In this document: piece by piece, positions 8,708 through 14,869 of the stretch
How the letters are laid out: every line of letters begins with the position of its first letter
Numbering within the stretch: the first letter of the stretch is position 1
Source: Flavobacterium croceum DSM 17960
GTDB lineage: Bacteria; Bacteroidota; Bacteroidia; Flavobacteriales; Flavobacteriaceae
DNA: 64,000 nucleotides
Assembly (NCBI RefSeq): GCF_002917885.1
Contig: NZ_PQNY01000015.1
Location: forward strand, 1-64,000
Direction of reading: 5' to 3'
Made by a program: the position numbers and the translations under genes
The notes under the pieces: model-generated
Told to the model about the DNA's origin: nothing
The model's input: the letters and a program-made list of their open reading frames with translations, nothing else
Databases searched by the model: none

Positions 8708-8824
8708 TTAGAATGTAATTAAACTGAAAAATTTATTTACAAAATATAGCAATACCACTATTGCAATGACAATTAATGCTCCTTTTAATGCAGCTTGTTC
8801 GGCTTTTGGACTATTTTGATTCAT
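8708..8824 (-). CDS. 38-residue single-span membrane peptide of the bacteriocin island
   Basis: Reading ATG at 8824 to TAA at 8708 gives 38 residues: a short polar start (MNQNSPKAEQAALKG) and one hydrophobic helix (ALIVIAIVVLLYFVNKFF). No cysteine and no double-glycine leader. It lies 39 bases before the HlyD gene, inside the operon. It could be an immunity peptide, an exporter accessory subunit or a leaderless toxin-like peptide. No family is recognised. That it is real rests on the operon context, the sensible hydrophobic profile and the lack of any other use of this 350-base stretch. Confidence 0.5.
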   Translation of the reverse strand: MNQNSPKAEQAALKGALIVIAIVVLLYFVNKFFSLITF

Positions 8825-8842
8825 AAGTTTATTATAAATTAA

Positions 8843-8986
8843 TTATTTCTTAGCCTCATTATATCCGTCAATAAAGCCTCGTTTCATGTCTTTTATAACA
8901 TCATTCCAACCAAAAAATGTTTCAATTATAAATAAACTTAGAACTCCTAAAAAGAAAAATTTAATGTCTCGTTTTGTAATTTTCAT
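8843..8986 (-). CDS. 47-residue membrane peptide of the bacteriocin island
   Basis: ATG at 8986 to TAA at 8843. A basic start (MKITKRD) is followed by one hydrophobic segment (FFFLGVLSLFIIETFF) and a polar tail ending in DMKRGFIDGYNEAKK. The tail recalls the GVKDGF stretch in the core of the precursor at 10243-10425 (K/G-rich, DG followed or preceded by F), but the match is short. There is no double-glycine leader. It is placed between the 57-residue and 38-residue peptides. Function unknown: immunity peptide or leaderless partner peptide are both possible. Confidence 0.5.
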   Translation of the reverse strand: MKITKRDIKFFFLGVLSLFIIETFFGWNDVIKDMKRGFIDGYNEAKK

Positions 8987-9029
8987 AGCTTTTTGTATAA
9001 AATTAAAATTGTATTTCTAAAATTTAAAT

Positions 9030-9203
9030 TTATTTATCGATATCATCATTATTTGGACTACCAATTGCATAATAAATAATATATAACCACCCACAAAAAC
9101 CATGAAATATAGCCCAAAATATAGACTTGTTTAGTGACCATGAAATGGTTATTGCTAATATTGTTCCAAATATTACAACTGTTTTTACTACATCAATATT
9201 CAT
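9030..9203 (-). CDS. 57-residue two-span membrane protein of the bacteriocin island
   Basis: ATG at 9203 overlaps the TGA of the CPBP gene by four bases (ATGA), a classic translational-coupling arrangement that strongly supports this as a real gene. Two hydrophobic stretches (VVKTVVIFGTILAITISW and SIFWAIFHGFCGWLYIIYY) are separated by a short SLNK turn, with an acidic tail (SPNNDDIDK). No known domain was recognised. Coupling to the CPBP protease suggests a joint role, perhaps self-immunity, but this is inference. Confidence 0.65.
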   Translation of the reverse strand: MNIDVVKTVVIFGTILAITISWSLNKSIFWAIFHGFCGWLYIIYYAIGSPNNDDIDK

Positions 9204-9925
9204 AATAGTTTAGAATTTAAATATATTAATACTGCAGGTAAATTCATACAAGCATGCATTGAGATACCCCAAAAAAAACCTAATCTAACTCTAGCATATC
9301 CAAAAAACATTCCCATTGCCAATTGTGGTAAAACTAAAATTGGCAATAGCCAAAAATAACTTTTTGGGAGAACATCAGTAAAGTTGTTAAAGTGTAGCAT
9401 AGAAAAAGTTAAGCAACTAAAGTAAAATATAAAACCATAATATTTTAATCCAAGGTAAGTAATTAATCTTTGCTTGATTATAAAAGTTAAGGAAATGCAT
9501 AACAAAATTATAGTTAAATATAATAGTAAATTGATGTTAAATTTTAAGTTTATAAATTTTAAAAACAGAATAATCAAAAAAAGTAAAGACACCTGAATAT
9601 TTGCTTTCTTAAGATTTAAAAACAACCTACTAATTATTTCCTCTATAAACGGGCCTATAAATAATATGTATGATACATTCTCTAATACCGAATATTTATT
9701 CCATTTTAATTTTTGCTTAACATTTATAATATAAGATAATTTTGAGTCAATTAAAAACAATATAACTTTGCTCAATATAGCCATAAGATAAACACTAACA
9801 AACATTAAAAACAAAAGATTTAACATTGTCTTTATCTTCAATCTTATTGAGTTATGTTGCAACTCAATCAATTTAGGCTTCTTCAAGAAGTTTATAAAAT
9901 CAAGAAATATAATATCTAAATCCAT
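9200..9925 (-). CDS. CPBP family intramembrane metalloprotease (putative bacteriocin immunity)
   Basis: 241 residues, mostly hydrophobic with about seven to eight membrane helices. The three CPBP/Abi motifs are visible: EEIISR at residues 95-100 (EExxxR), the FxxxH motif in FSMLHFNN, and GISMHACMN (HxxxN) near the C-terminus. In Gram-positive bacteriocin loci CPBP proteases often confer self-immunity or process the peptide; in other settings they are CAAX-type proteases. Position directly after two double-glycine precursors supports the immunity or processing role here. Its end overlaps the next small gene by four bases. A hairpin at 9942-9970 separates it from the precursor genes. Confidence 0.82.
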   Translation of the reverse strand: MDLDIIFLDFINFLKKPKLIELQHNSIRLKIKTMLNLLFLMFVSVYLMAILSKVILFLIDSKLSYIINVKQKLKWNKYSVLENVSYILFIGPFIEEIISRLFLNLKKANIQVSLLFLIILFLKFINLKFNINLLLYLTIILLCISLTFIIKQRLITYLGLKYYGFIFYFSCLTFSMLHFNNFTDVLPKSYFWLLPILVLPQLAMGMFFGYARVRLGFFWGISMHACMNLPAVLIYLNSKLL

Positions 9926-9941
9926 TAATTAAAAAAAGAAA

Positions 9942-9970
9942 CTTCATTAAAGCTAAAAACTTTAATGAAG
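9942..9970 (-). terminator. Hairpin with T-run between precursor peptides and CPBP gene
   Basis: A perfect 11-bp stem (CTTCATTAAAG / CTTTAATGAAG, 7-base loop) followed on the minus strand by TTTCTTTTTTT. It lies 20 bases after the second precursor and 17 bases before the CPBP start. It is either a terminator of a short precursor mRNA or a leaky terminator that sets precursor expression above that of exporter and immunity genes. Confidence 0.75.
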
Positions 9971-9989
9971 CTTCAAATATCTAATAGAA

Positions 9990-10175
9990 TTAACCAAATA
10001 TCCAATCTCCAACGGTAGAAACCATTGTACCAACATCTTTAATTGTCTGACCTATAGCATGACCAATATGCCAACCTACCGAATACCCTGCCTGAACATC
10101 ACTATTATTTGAAACATGAGGAGCTGTGGAACCTCCATTAATTTCTAAAATTTCATTATAACTAAGATTTTTCAT
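9990..10175 (-). CDS. Double-glycine leader peptide 2 (bacteriocin-like precursor)
   Basis: 61 residues. The N-terminus MKNLSYNEILEINGG is a short double-glycine leader (residues 1-15) with the usual hydrophobic pattern (L4, I9, I12) before GG. The predicted 46-residue core starts STAPHVSNN, has no cysteine, and contains glycine-zipper motifs: GYSVG and GHAIG (both GxxxG), then an amphipathic C-terminal helix ending VGDWIFG. GxxxG motifs are a hallmark of class IIb two-peptide bacteriocins, in which they pack the two partner helices. The gene sits 67 bases after precursor 1, in the same direction as the C39 exporter that should cleave it. Toxic activity is inferred, not shown. Confidence 0.78.
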   Translation of the reverse strand: MKNLSYNEILEINGGSTAPHVSNNSDVQAGYSVGWHIGHAIGQTIKDVGTMVSTVGDWIFG

Positions 10176-10242
10176 TTTTACTTTATATTTTTAATTATGT
10201 TTTTGATTTTTGTAATACGCTTGAATAGCTTTCTTTTTAGAA

Positions 10243-10425
10243 CTATTTCATTCCAGCTCTAATTCCATCCCCTATTCCAGCAAGTGCACCAGCAATCTGT
10301 AAACAAGAACTACAAAAACCATCCTTAACCCCAAGAAAAAAGGAATATCCTGGATAATCACCTCCATCAATATTTGAAACCTCTTGAGCATTAAGCTCTA
10401 CTAAATTTAAATTTTCTAAATTCAT
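10243..10425 (-). CDS. Double-glycine leader peptide 1 (bacteriocin-like precursor)
   Basis: 60 residues. Leader residues 1-22 end in SNIDGG with the typical LVELNAQEV spacing. The 38-residue core begins DYPGYSFF and carries several GxxxG motifs (GVKDG, GALAG, GIGDG, GIRAG) and a CSSC pair that could form a disulfide. It ends basic (IRAGMK). The glycine-zipper core, cleavable leader and adjacent second precursor with its own GxxxG motifs fit a two-peptide (class IIb-like) bacteriocin. It is the first gene of the island, divergent from the HTH regulator at 10604. A signalling pheromone role is an alternative. Confidence 0.78.
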   Translation of the reverse strand: MNLENLNLVELNAQEVSNIDGGDYPGYSFFLGVKDGFCSSCLQIAGALAGIGDGIRAGMK

Positions 10426-10483
10426 AATGTAAAGTTTTGTGCCTGCCTCTCGACAAGCAAGTTAATAAAAAAATTTTGATTGT

Positions 10484-10515
10484 AACAAAGTTGTTTTCTC
10501 GAGAACTTTTTTGTT
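10484..10515. promoter_or_regulatory. Palindromic operator candidate in the divergent promoter region
   Basis: The perfect 10-base palindrome TTCTCGAGAA (10496-10505) is flanked by AACAAA on the left (10484-10489) and TTTGTT on the right (10510-10515), giving a near-symmetric site between the HTH regulator and the precursor genes. On the minus strand CAACTTTG (10486-10493) is one mismatch from the TAnnTTTG box and could be the precursor promoter, so binding here could repress it. Binding by the adjacent HTH protein is inferred. Confidence 0.45.
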
Positions 10516-10571
10516 ATGGTAAAATTGTTATATTTTCTTAGGTAAAACAATAACTTTTATAGAATATTTAT

Positions 10572-10579
10572 TACTTTTG
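10572..10579 (+). promoter_or_regulatory. Promoter -7 box of the HTH regulator gene
   Basis: TACTTTTG matches TAnnTTTG and lies 24 bases before the ATG at 10604. Confidence 0.5.
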
Positions 10580-10603
10580 CGCTATAAATTATAATTTTTG
10601 GTT

Positions 10604-10990
10604 ATGGAAAACATAATAGAAAAAATCAAAGATATTAGAAAAAGTAAAGGCTACTCTCATGAATATATGGCTCACAAACTAGAAATGAGCCAACCTGCAT
10701 ATTCTAAAATAGAAAAAAACGAAACTGTTTTGTCTGTAGATAGATTATTTAAAATAGCCGAAATATTAGAAACGTCTGTTATAGACATATTAGATATAAA
10801 CCCCAATACTATTTATAATCAAACTAACAATGATAACGCTACTTTTATTGGTCATCAACAAGTAGAACACTTATATCAAGACAATAAGGAAAAATCAGAA
10901 AAGATAGAGCAACTCTACCTATCTCGCTTAAAAGACAAAGACGCTATGATTGAGCAGTTACAAAAATTGTTGGAAAAATATTTAAAATAA
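10604..10990 (+). CDS. XRE/HipB-type HTH transcriptional regulator
   Basis: 128 residues from the ATG at 10604 (the in-frame TTG at 10598 is less likely). Residues 1-60 are a Cro/C1-type helix-turn-helix: IKDIRKSKGYSHEYMAHKLEM, then the recognition helix SQPAYSKIEKNE and DRLFKIAEILETSVIDIL. Residues 85-128 form a coiled coil (heptad-like LYQDNKEKSEKIEQLYLSRL and so on), probably for dimerisation. The gene is divergent from the bacteriocin island across a palindromic site, so it is the natural candidate regulator of that island. The same family of small HTH plus coiled-coil proteins is common in Bacteroidota with other targets, so the link is inference. Confidence 0.85.
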   Translation: MENIIEKIKDIRKSKGYSHEYMAHKLEMSQPAYSKIEKNETVLSVDRLFKIAEILETSVIDILDINPNTIYNQTNNDNATFIGHQQVEHLYQDNKEKSEKIEQLYLSRLKDKDAMIEQLQKLLEKYLK

Positions 10991-11042
10991 TTTAAAACCC
11001 TATTTTAATAGACTCGACACTACTAAAAACTGGTTGTATAGC

Positions 11043-11211
11043 GTATTAAAACCATCTTTGAATCTATTATTTTATGTTACGAACGTATTAAAAGTAAGTT
11101 ACTACCTATTTAATAGATTAGTTAACGTATTAAAAGTACTTTATAACTTATTTTAATTGGTTTAACAATGTATTAAAAGTATATTTTAACGTATAATAAT
11201 ACATTTAGAAC
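11043..11211. repeat. Degenerate tandem repeat, period 42-43 bp, four units
   Basis: GTATTAAAA begins at 11043, 11085, 11127 and 11170; the last three extend to GTATTAAAAGTA. Units are thus 42, 42 and 43 bases, about four helical turns. Weaker similarity continues through each unit (a CTATTTTAAT-like middle and an AAC or GAAC end). Not a CRISPR: the conserved part is too short and no repeat-spacer contrast exists. Confidence 0.6.
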
Positions 11212-11212
11212 T

Positions 11213-11385
11213 AAACCACTATGGACTAGAAGTCCATAGGTTTGGTTGGCAGACTAAAAGGCTGAAAAGCAAAAAACTGCCACTGATTAAAATGATTTCC
11301 GCTGATTAAATCCTTTAAATCATCTTAATCAGTGGCAAAACTTTTTAGAAGCTAAAGCGAGATGCACTCAAAGTGCATAGTTTTA
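11213..11385. repeat. Composite intergenic inverted repeat (MITE/REP-like)
   Basis: Three hairpins in a row. First, CTATGGACT-AGA-AGTCCATAG (11219-11239). Second, a 21-bp arm at 11278-11298 pairing with 11317-11337 at 20 of 21 positions (TGCCACTGATTAA...), with an 18-base spacer. Third, ATGCACT-CAA-AGTGCAT (11362-11378). The first and third are alike (ATGsACT-nnA-AGTsCATAG followed by T-rich sequence), so they look like matching ends of one mobile or structured element. No transposase is present. Confidence 0.55.
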
Positions 11386-11408
11386 AACTATATTTGAGAC
11401 CAATAAAA

Positions 11409-11436
11409 AAAGCCAAAAGGGAAACCTCTTGGCTTT
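11409..11436 (-). terminator. Intrinsic terminator of the 11456-11959 gene
   Basis: Stem AAAGCCAAAAGG / CCTCTTGGCTTT with one mismatch and a tetraloop; the minus-strand read runs into TTTTTTTATTG. It lies 20 bases past the stop codon. Confidence 0.75.
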
Positions 11437-11455
11437 AATACTGCAATTTTTAATG

Positions 11456-11959
11456 TTATTCCGCTACAGGAGTATCGGTAGAGGTAGTTTTATTGGAACT
11501 TCCCGAAGGTCTTCCTGCAAAAAATTGTCCTATTTCACTAACTTTGGTTTGATAGCCTATTGCATTGGTAGAGGCTTTGTACTTTGCATAATCATAATCG
11601 GTTAAAGATGCTTGGTAATTATCCCAATCGTGTAAAATTTTTGCATTGGTTAATCCATCAATTATACTTTGCAACCGTTGAATTGTAGTTTGTAAATAGG
11701 AGCGAGAATCATGGTCGTTCATAAATTCTACCCAATCTACATCGGGACTGCTAAGGTTTGGCTGGCTGTCTCTAAAATCTTTTACCTTATTGATAATTAA
11801 TTTATTTTGCTCGTTTACACTTCCGTATTGCTTGCGCTCATCGGCTGTTAAATTAGCAAGTTTTGGAATCAATTCAGTTTCTAAAGAGGCTAGAGCTGTG
11901 TTTACTGCATTTTTTTCTTCTGAAGAAAAATGTCTGTTTTCAAAATTTGTAAATGGCAT
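11456..11959 (-). CDS. Conserved Bacteroidota protein of unknown function
   Basis: About 167 residues from the ATG at 11959; an upstream in-frame start at 12013 would add a hydrophobic-looking but non-signal-like extension (MMLALYTFYTRLTLNFYS) and is less likely. The protein is soluble, helical and acidic, with the recognisable stretch LTADERKQYGSVNEQNKLIINK and SSPDVDWVEFMNDHDSR, and a Ser/Thr-rich C-terminal tail (RPSGSSNKTTSTDTP). From general familiarity this pattern recurs in Bacteroidota as a protein of unknown function; no domain name is attached here. It is a single-gene unit ending in a clear terminator. Confidence 0.7.
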   Translation of the reverse strand: MPFTNFENRHFSSEEKNAVNTALASLETELIPKLANLTADERKQYGSVNEQNKLIINKVKDFRDSQPNLSSPDVDWVEFMNDHDSRSYLQTTIQRLQSIIDGLTNAKILHDWDNYQASLTDYDYAKYKASTNAIGYQTKVSEIGQFFAGRPSGSSNKTTSTDTPVAE

Positions 11960-12125
11960 ACTATAAAAATTTAAAGTTAAACGTGTATAAAATGTGTATA
12001 ATGCAAGCATCAAAAACTAAACCAAAAAACAATACAAAACAAAATATTTTTTTTTACATTCACACTCTAATTTTTATTTTAAAATGAGCATAACAACATC
12101 ATCATATTTGAATTTGCATATCCAA

Positions 12126-13517
12126 ATGAAATTTTTGCTGCAATGTGCTGCAAGTATATTGGCTATCTTGACATTTTTTGGCTGTTCTACAACGAGCAAA
12201 ATAGCAACTCTTAAGCCCGAACCTTCCAACACCAACGATGTAGTTTACAAAAACACGACTTCTTTTGTAAATATGCCTATGAATATTTCTTTAAAAGAAA
12301 TTGAAAACCAACTCAATAAATCGTTGGTAGATGTGGTTTATGACGATAATAATTTGGAAGATGATAAAACCGAAATGAAAATATGGAAAACAGCACCTAT
12401 TAAATTATTGGAGAAAAACGGGAAAATACAATCGGTACTTCCGTTAAAAATTTGGGCAAAAATTAAGTACGGAACAGACTTTATGGGGCTTAATGACACG
12501 CGTGAAATTAACTTAAACGGAACCATTACCTTACTTAGCAGTGTAAAACTTTCCAATTGGAAACTCAATACCGTTTCTAGTATAGAAGATTTTGAATGGA
12601 GTGAAAGTCCGAGCATAGTAGTAGCAGGAAAAAATGTTCCTATTACCTATATTATAAACCCTACGCTTTCTATTTTTAAATCGAAAATTGCAAAAAAAAT
12701 TGATGACGCTATAGAGAAATCGTGCGACTTTAAGCCTTATGTGCTTGATGTACTCGATAAACTAAGCACCCCTTTTGAAACTAGCCCAACCTACGAAACA
12801 TGGTTTAAACTTATGCCAAATGAAGTGTATGTAACCGATGCTTTGTTGAGCAAAAACACTATTTCTATGAATTTAGGATTAAAATGTGGTATGCAAACTA
12901 TGGTAGGCAATCAACCTAAAAAAACCTTCGATAAAAACGATATTAGTTTTAAAACTGTAAGCAAAATGCCCGATAAAACTACCGCTTCTATTGCTGCTGT
13001 TTCTTCTTATGAAAGTGCAAGCCGAATTATTACTAAAAATTTTCAGGGAAAAGAATTTGCTTCGGGCAAAAGAAAAATTACTGTACAAAAAGTAGATTTA
13101 TGGGGTAAAGATGGCAAAATAATTATTGCTCTAGATATGGTAGGGAGTATTAACGGTTCTATATACCTAAGTGGAGTACCTAGTTACAACTCGATTACAA
13201 AAGAAATTTATTTTGAAAACATGGATTATGTTTTAGACACCAAAGGTGTACTTACTCGAACTGCAAATTGGTTACTACAAGGTATTATTTTAAAAAAGAT
13301 ACAAGAAAATTGCAGGTATTCTATAAAAGAAAATTTAGAAGAAGGTAAAAAAAGTTTAGCGCCTTATCTTAGTAATTATTCGCCCATGAAAGGTGTTTTT
13401 GTAAACGGAATATTAAACGATTTAGACTTTGAAAAAATAGAAATTACCAATCAAGCTATCATTGCATTTATTACTGCCAATGGCACTATGAATGTTACTA
13501 TAGATGGTATGGATTAA
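12126..13517 (+). CDS. DUF4403 family lipoprotein
   Basis: 463 residues from the ATG at 12126, preferred over 12084 because it gives a compact lipoprotein signal (MKFLLQCAASILAILTFFGC) with the lipobox cysteine. The rest matches the DUF4403 family: SFVNMPMNISLKEIENQLNKS near the start, an internal strand-rich body, and TRTANWLLQGIILKKIQEN toward the end. DUF4403 proteins resemble lipid-binding BPI/SMP-type tubular folds in general appearance, but no function is established. Likely anchored in the outer or inner membrane facing the periplasm. Separated by 56 bases from the galactanase gene in the same direction. Confidence 0.85.
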   Translation: MKFLLQCAASILAILTFFGCSTTSKIATLKPEPSNTNDVVYKNTTSFVNMPMNISLKEIENQLNKSLVDVVYDDNNLEDDKTEMKIWKTAPIKLLEKNGKIQSVLPLKIWAKIKYGTDFMGLNDTREINLNGTITLLSSVKLSNWKLNTVSSIEDFEWSESPSIVVAGKNVPITYIINPTLSIFKSKIAKKIDDAIEKSCDFKPYVLDVLDKLSTPFETSPTYETWFKLMPNEVYVTDALLSKNTISMNLGLKCGMQTMVGNQPKKTFDKNDISFKTVSKMPDKTTASIAAVSSYESASRIITKNFQGKEFASGKRKITVQKVDLWGKDGKIIIALDMVGSINGSIYLSGVPSYNSITKEIYFENMDYVLDTKGVLTRTANWLLQGIILKKIQENCRYSIKENLEEGKKSLAPYLSNYSPMKGVFVNGILNDLDFEKIEITNQAIIAFITANGTMNVTIDGMD

Positions 13518-13573
13518 ATTGTACATGAAAAACACAACAAAAAACATAACCAACATTTTAAAATAAATTTACT

Positions 13574-14617
13574 GTGAAGAGAATAGTTTTTTTTCTTTAT
13601 TATTGCTTGCTTTATTTAGCAATGCTCTCGTGTAGTAAAACCAATGATATATCTACAACAAGTACAGCTCCTATTACATCTTTTGCTAAAGGAGCCGATG
13701 TGAGTTGGTTGCCACAAATGGAAGCCAGTAATTATGTTTTTAAAGATTTGAATAATACTACCACCGACTGTTTGCTTTTATTAAAAAATAGAGGTATTAA
13801 TACTATTCGTTTAAGAGTGTGGGTTAATCCTTCAAACGACGCTATAAATGGGCATTGTAGCAAAGAAGAAACTGTAGCTATGGCGGTTCGTGCCAAAAAT
13901 ATGGGTATGCGTATTATGATTGATTTTCATTACAGCGATTCGTGGGCAGACCCTAGCAAACAAAACAAACCTATGGCATGGTCAAATCATTCGTTTATAC
14001 AACTCAAAGAAGATGTTTATAATCATACTTTTGAAGTACTTACCTTACTAAAAAACGCAGGAATTACTCCAGAATGGGTACAAATAGGAAATGAAATTAC
14101 AAGTGGTATGCTTTGGCCTGAAGGAAAATACAACAACTTTAGCCAACTTACACAATTGGTAAACCAAGGGTATTATGCCACAAAAGCAAGTAATTCGTCT
14201 ATAAAAGTAATTGTGCACCTAGATGAAGGCAACAATAATTCTAAATTTAGATGGTTTTTTGATTTAGCAACCGTTTATCAAATGCAATACGATGTTATAG
14301 GGTTTTCTTACTATCCATATTGGTTGGGAACAGATTATACAGCATCTATTTCATCTCTAGAAAATAATTTGAATGATATGGTAACTCGTTACAACAAAGA
14401 AGTAATGATTGTAGAAATAGGAGGCGATTACACTCTTGTTCAAAACACAAAAGATATGCTTCAAAAAACCATTAACATTGTAAAAAACATTCCTAACAAT
14501 AAAGGACTTGGGGTAATTTATTGGGAGCCTCAAGCAGAAAAATCATGGAGTAACTATCAACTAAATTGTTGGCTTTCTAGTGGGAAACCTTCTCCTGCAC
14601 TAGATGCCTTTTTATAA
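13574..14617 (+). CDS. GH53 arabinogalactan endo-beta-1,4-galactanase, lipoprotein
   Basis: 347 residues starting at GTG (no in-frame ATG upstream fits). The signal ends in the lipobox LAMLSC with Cys20, so it is probably a surface or periplasmic lipoprotein. The GH53 (beta/alpha)8 barrel fills residues 38-345: KGADVSWLPQME at the start, NTIRLRVW, IDFHYSDSWADP, acid/base Glu174 in WVQIGNEITSG and nucleophile Glu281 in MIVEIGGDY. It cleaves beta-1,4-galactan side chains of type I arabinogalactan or pectin. No SusC/SusD pair or other glycosidases lie nearby, so it is not in a classic polysaccharide utilisation locus. Its 3' end overlaps the convergent gene by six bases. Confidence 0.93.
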   Translation: MKRIVFFLYYCLLYLAMLSCSKTNDISTTSTAPITSFAKGADVSWLPQMEASNYVFKDLNNTTTDCLLLLKNRGINTIRLRVWVNPSNDAINGHCSKEETVAMAVRAKNMGMRIMIDFHYSDSWADPSKQNKPMAWSNHSFIQLKEDVYNHTFEVLTLLKNAGITPEWVQIGNEITSGMLWPEGKYNNFSQLTQLVNQGYYATKASNSSIKVIVHLDEGNNNSKFRWFFDLATVYQMQYDVIGFSYYPYWLGTDYTASISSLENNLNDMVTRYNKEVMIVEIGGDYTLVQNTKDMLQKTINIVKNIPNNKGLGVIYWEPQAEKSWSNYQLNCWLSSGKPSPALDAFL

Positions 14618-14869
14618 GTTACTATTTTTCTTTTTAACAAACATTTTATAAACCACATACCCAACTACTGCCACCAAAACATAGGGAATAACCATTAAAT
14701 AAACAATGCCATCATTTAGGGCTTCGGCTTGGCTATGATCTCCGCTACTTTCCAATGAAGCCCTACACATAGCACATTGCGCTTGAGAGAGATTGGAAAC
14801 AAACAAACTGCAAACTACCAAAATATAATTTGCAATTTTAGTATACTGCTTTGTATGTCTATTAAGCAT
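14612..14869 (-). CDS. Small secreted or membrane protein with CxxC, end of oxidase operon
   Basis: 85 residues from the ATG at 14869; an in-frame TTG at 14881 is weaker. It overlaps the DUF420 stop by eight bases. The signal-like helix (NYILVVCSLFVSNLSQAQ) is followed by the motif CAMCRASLESS, then a C-terminal membrane helix (YLMVIPYVLVAVVGYVVYKMF) and a basic tail. The mature protein would expose a CAMC pair at its N-terminus. Last gene of a unit of oxidase-assembly genes, so a copper or thiol role in oxidase maturation is a reasonable guess. Family not recognised by name. Confidence 0.72.
   Translation of the reverse strand: MLNRHTKQYTKIANYILVVCSLFVSNLSQAQCAMCRASLESSGDHSQAEALNDGIVYLMVIPYVLVAVVGYVVYKMFVKKKNSNL

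Larger units (their letters stand above)
10991..11455. other. Gene-free stretch with periodic and inverted repeats
   Basis: No convincing coding region on either strand. Its left half (10995-11215) is very AT-rich with four boxes of GTATTAAAA spaced 42-43 bases apart. Its middle (11213-11385) holds three nested or adjacent inverted repeats. Its right end is the terminator at 11409-11436. The repeats are listed separately. Confidence 0.8.

Noticed and set aside
11043..11211. CRISPR-like periodicity
   Set aside because: The conserved part is only 9-12 bases and the rest drifts gradually; no cas genes nearby.
12960..14617. Possible SusC/SusD-type utilisation locus around the galactanase
   Set aside because: No TonB-dependent receptor or SusD-like gene on either side.
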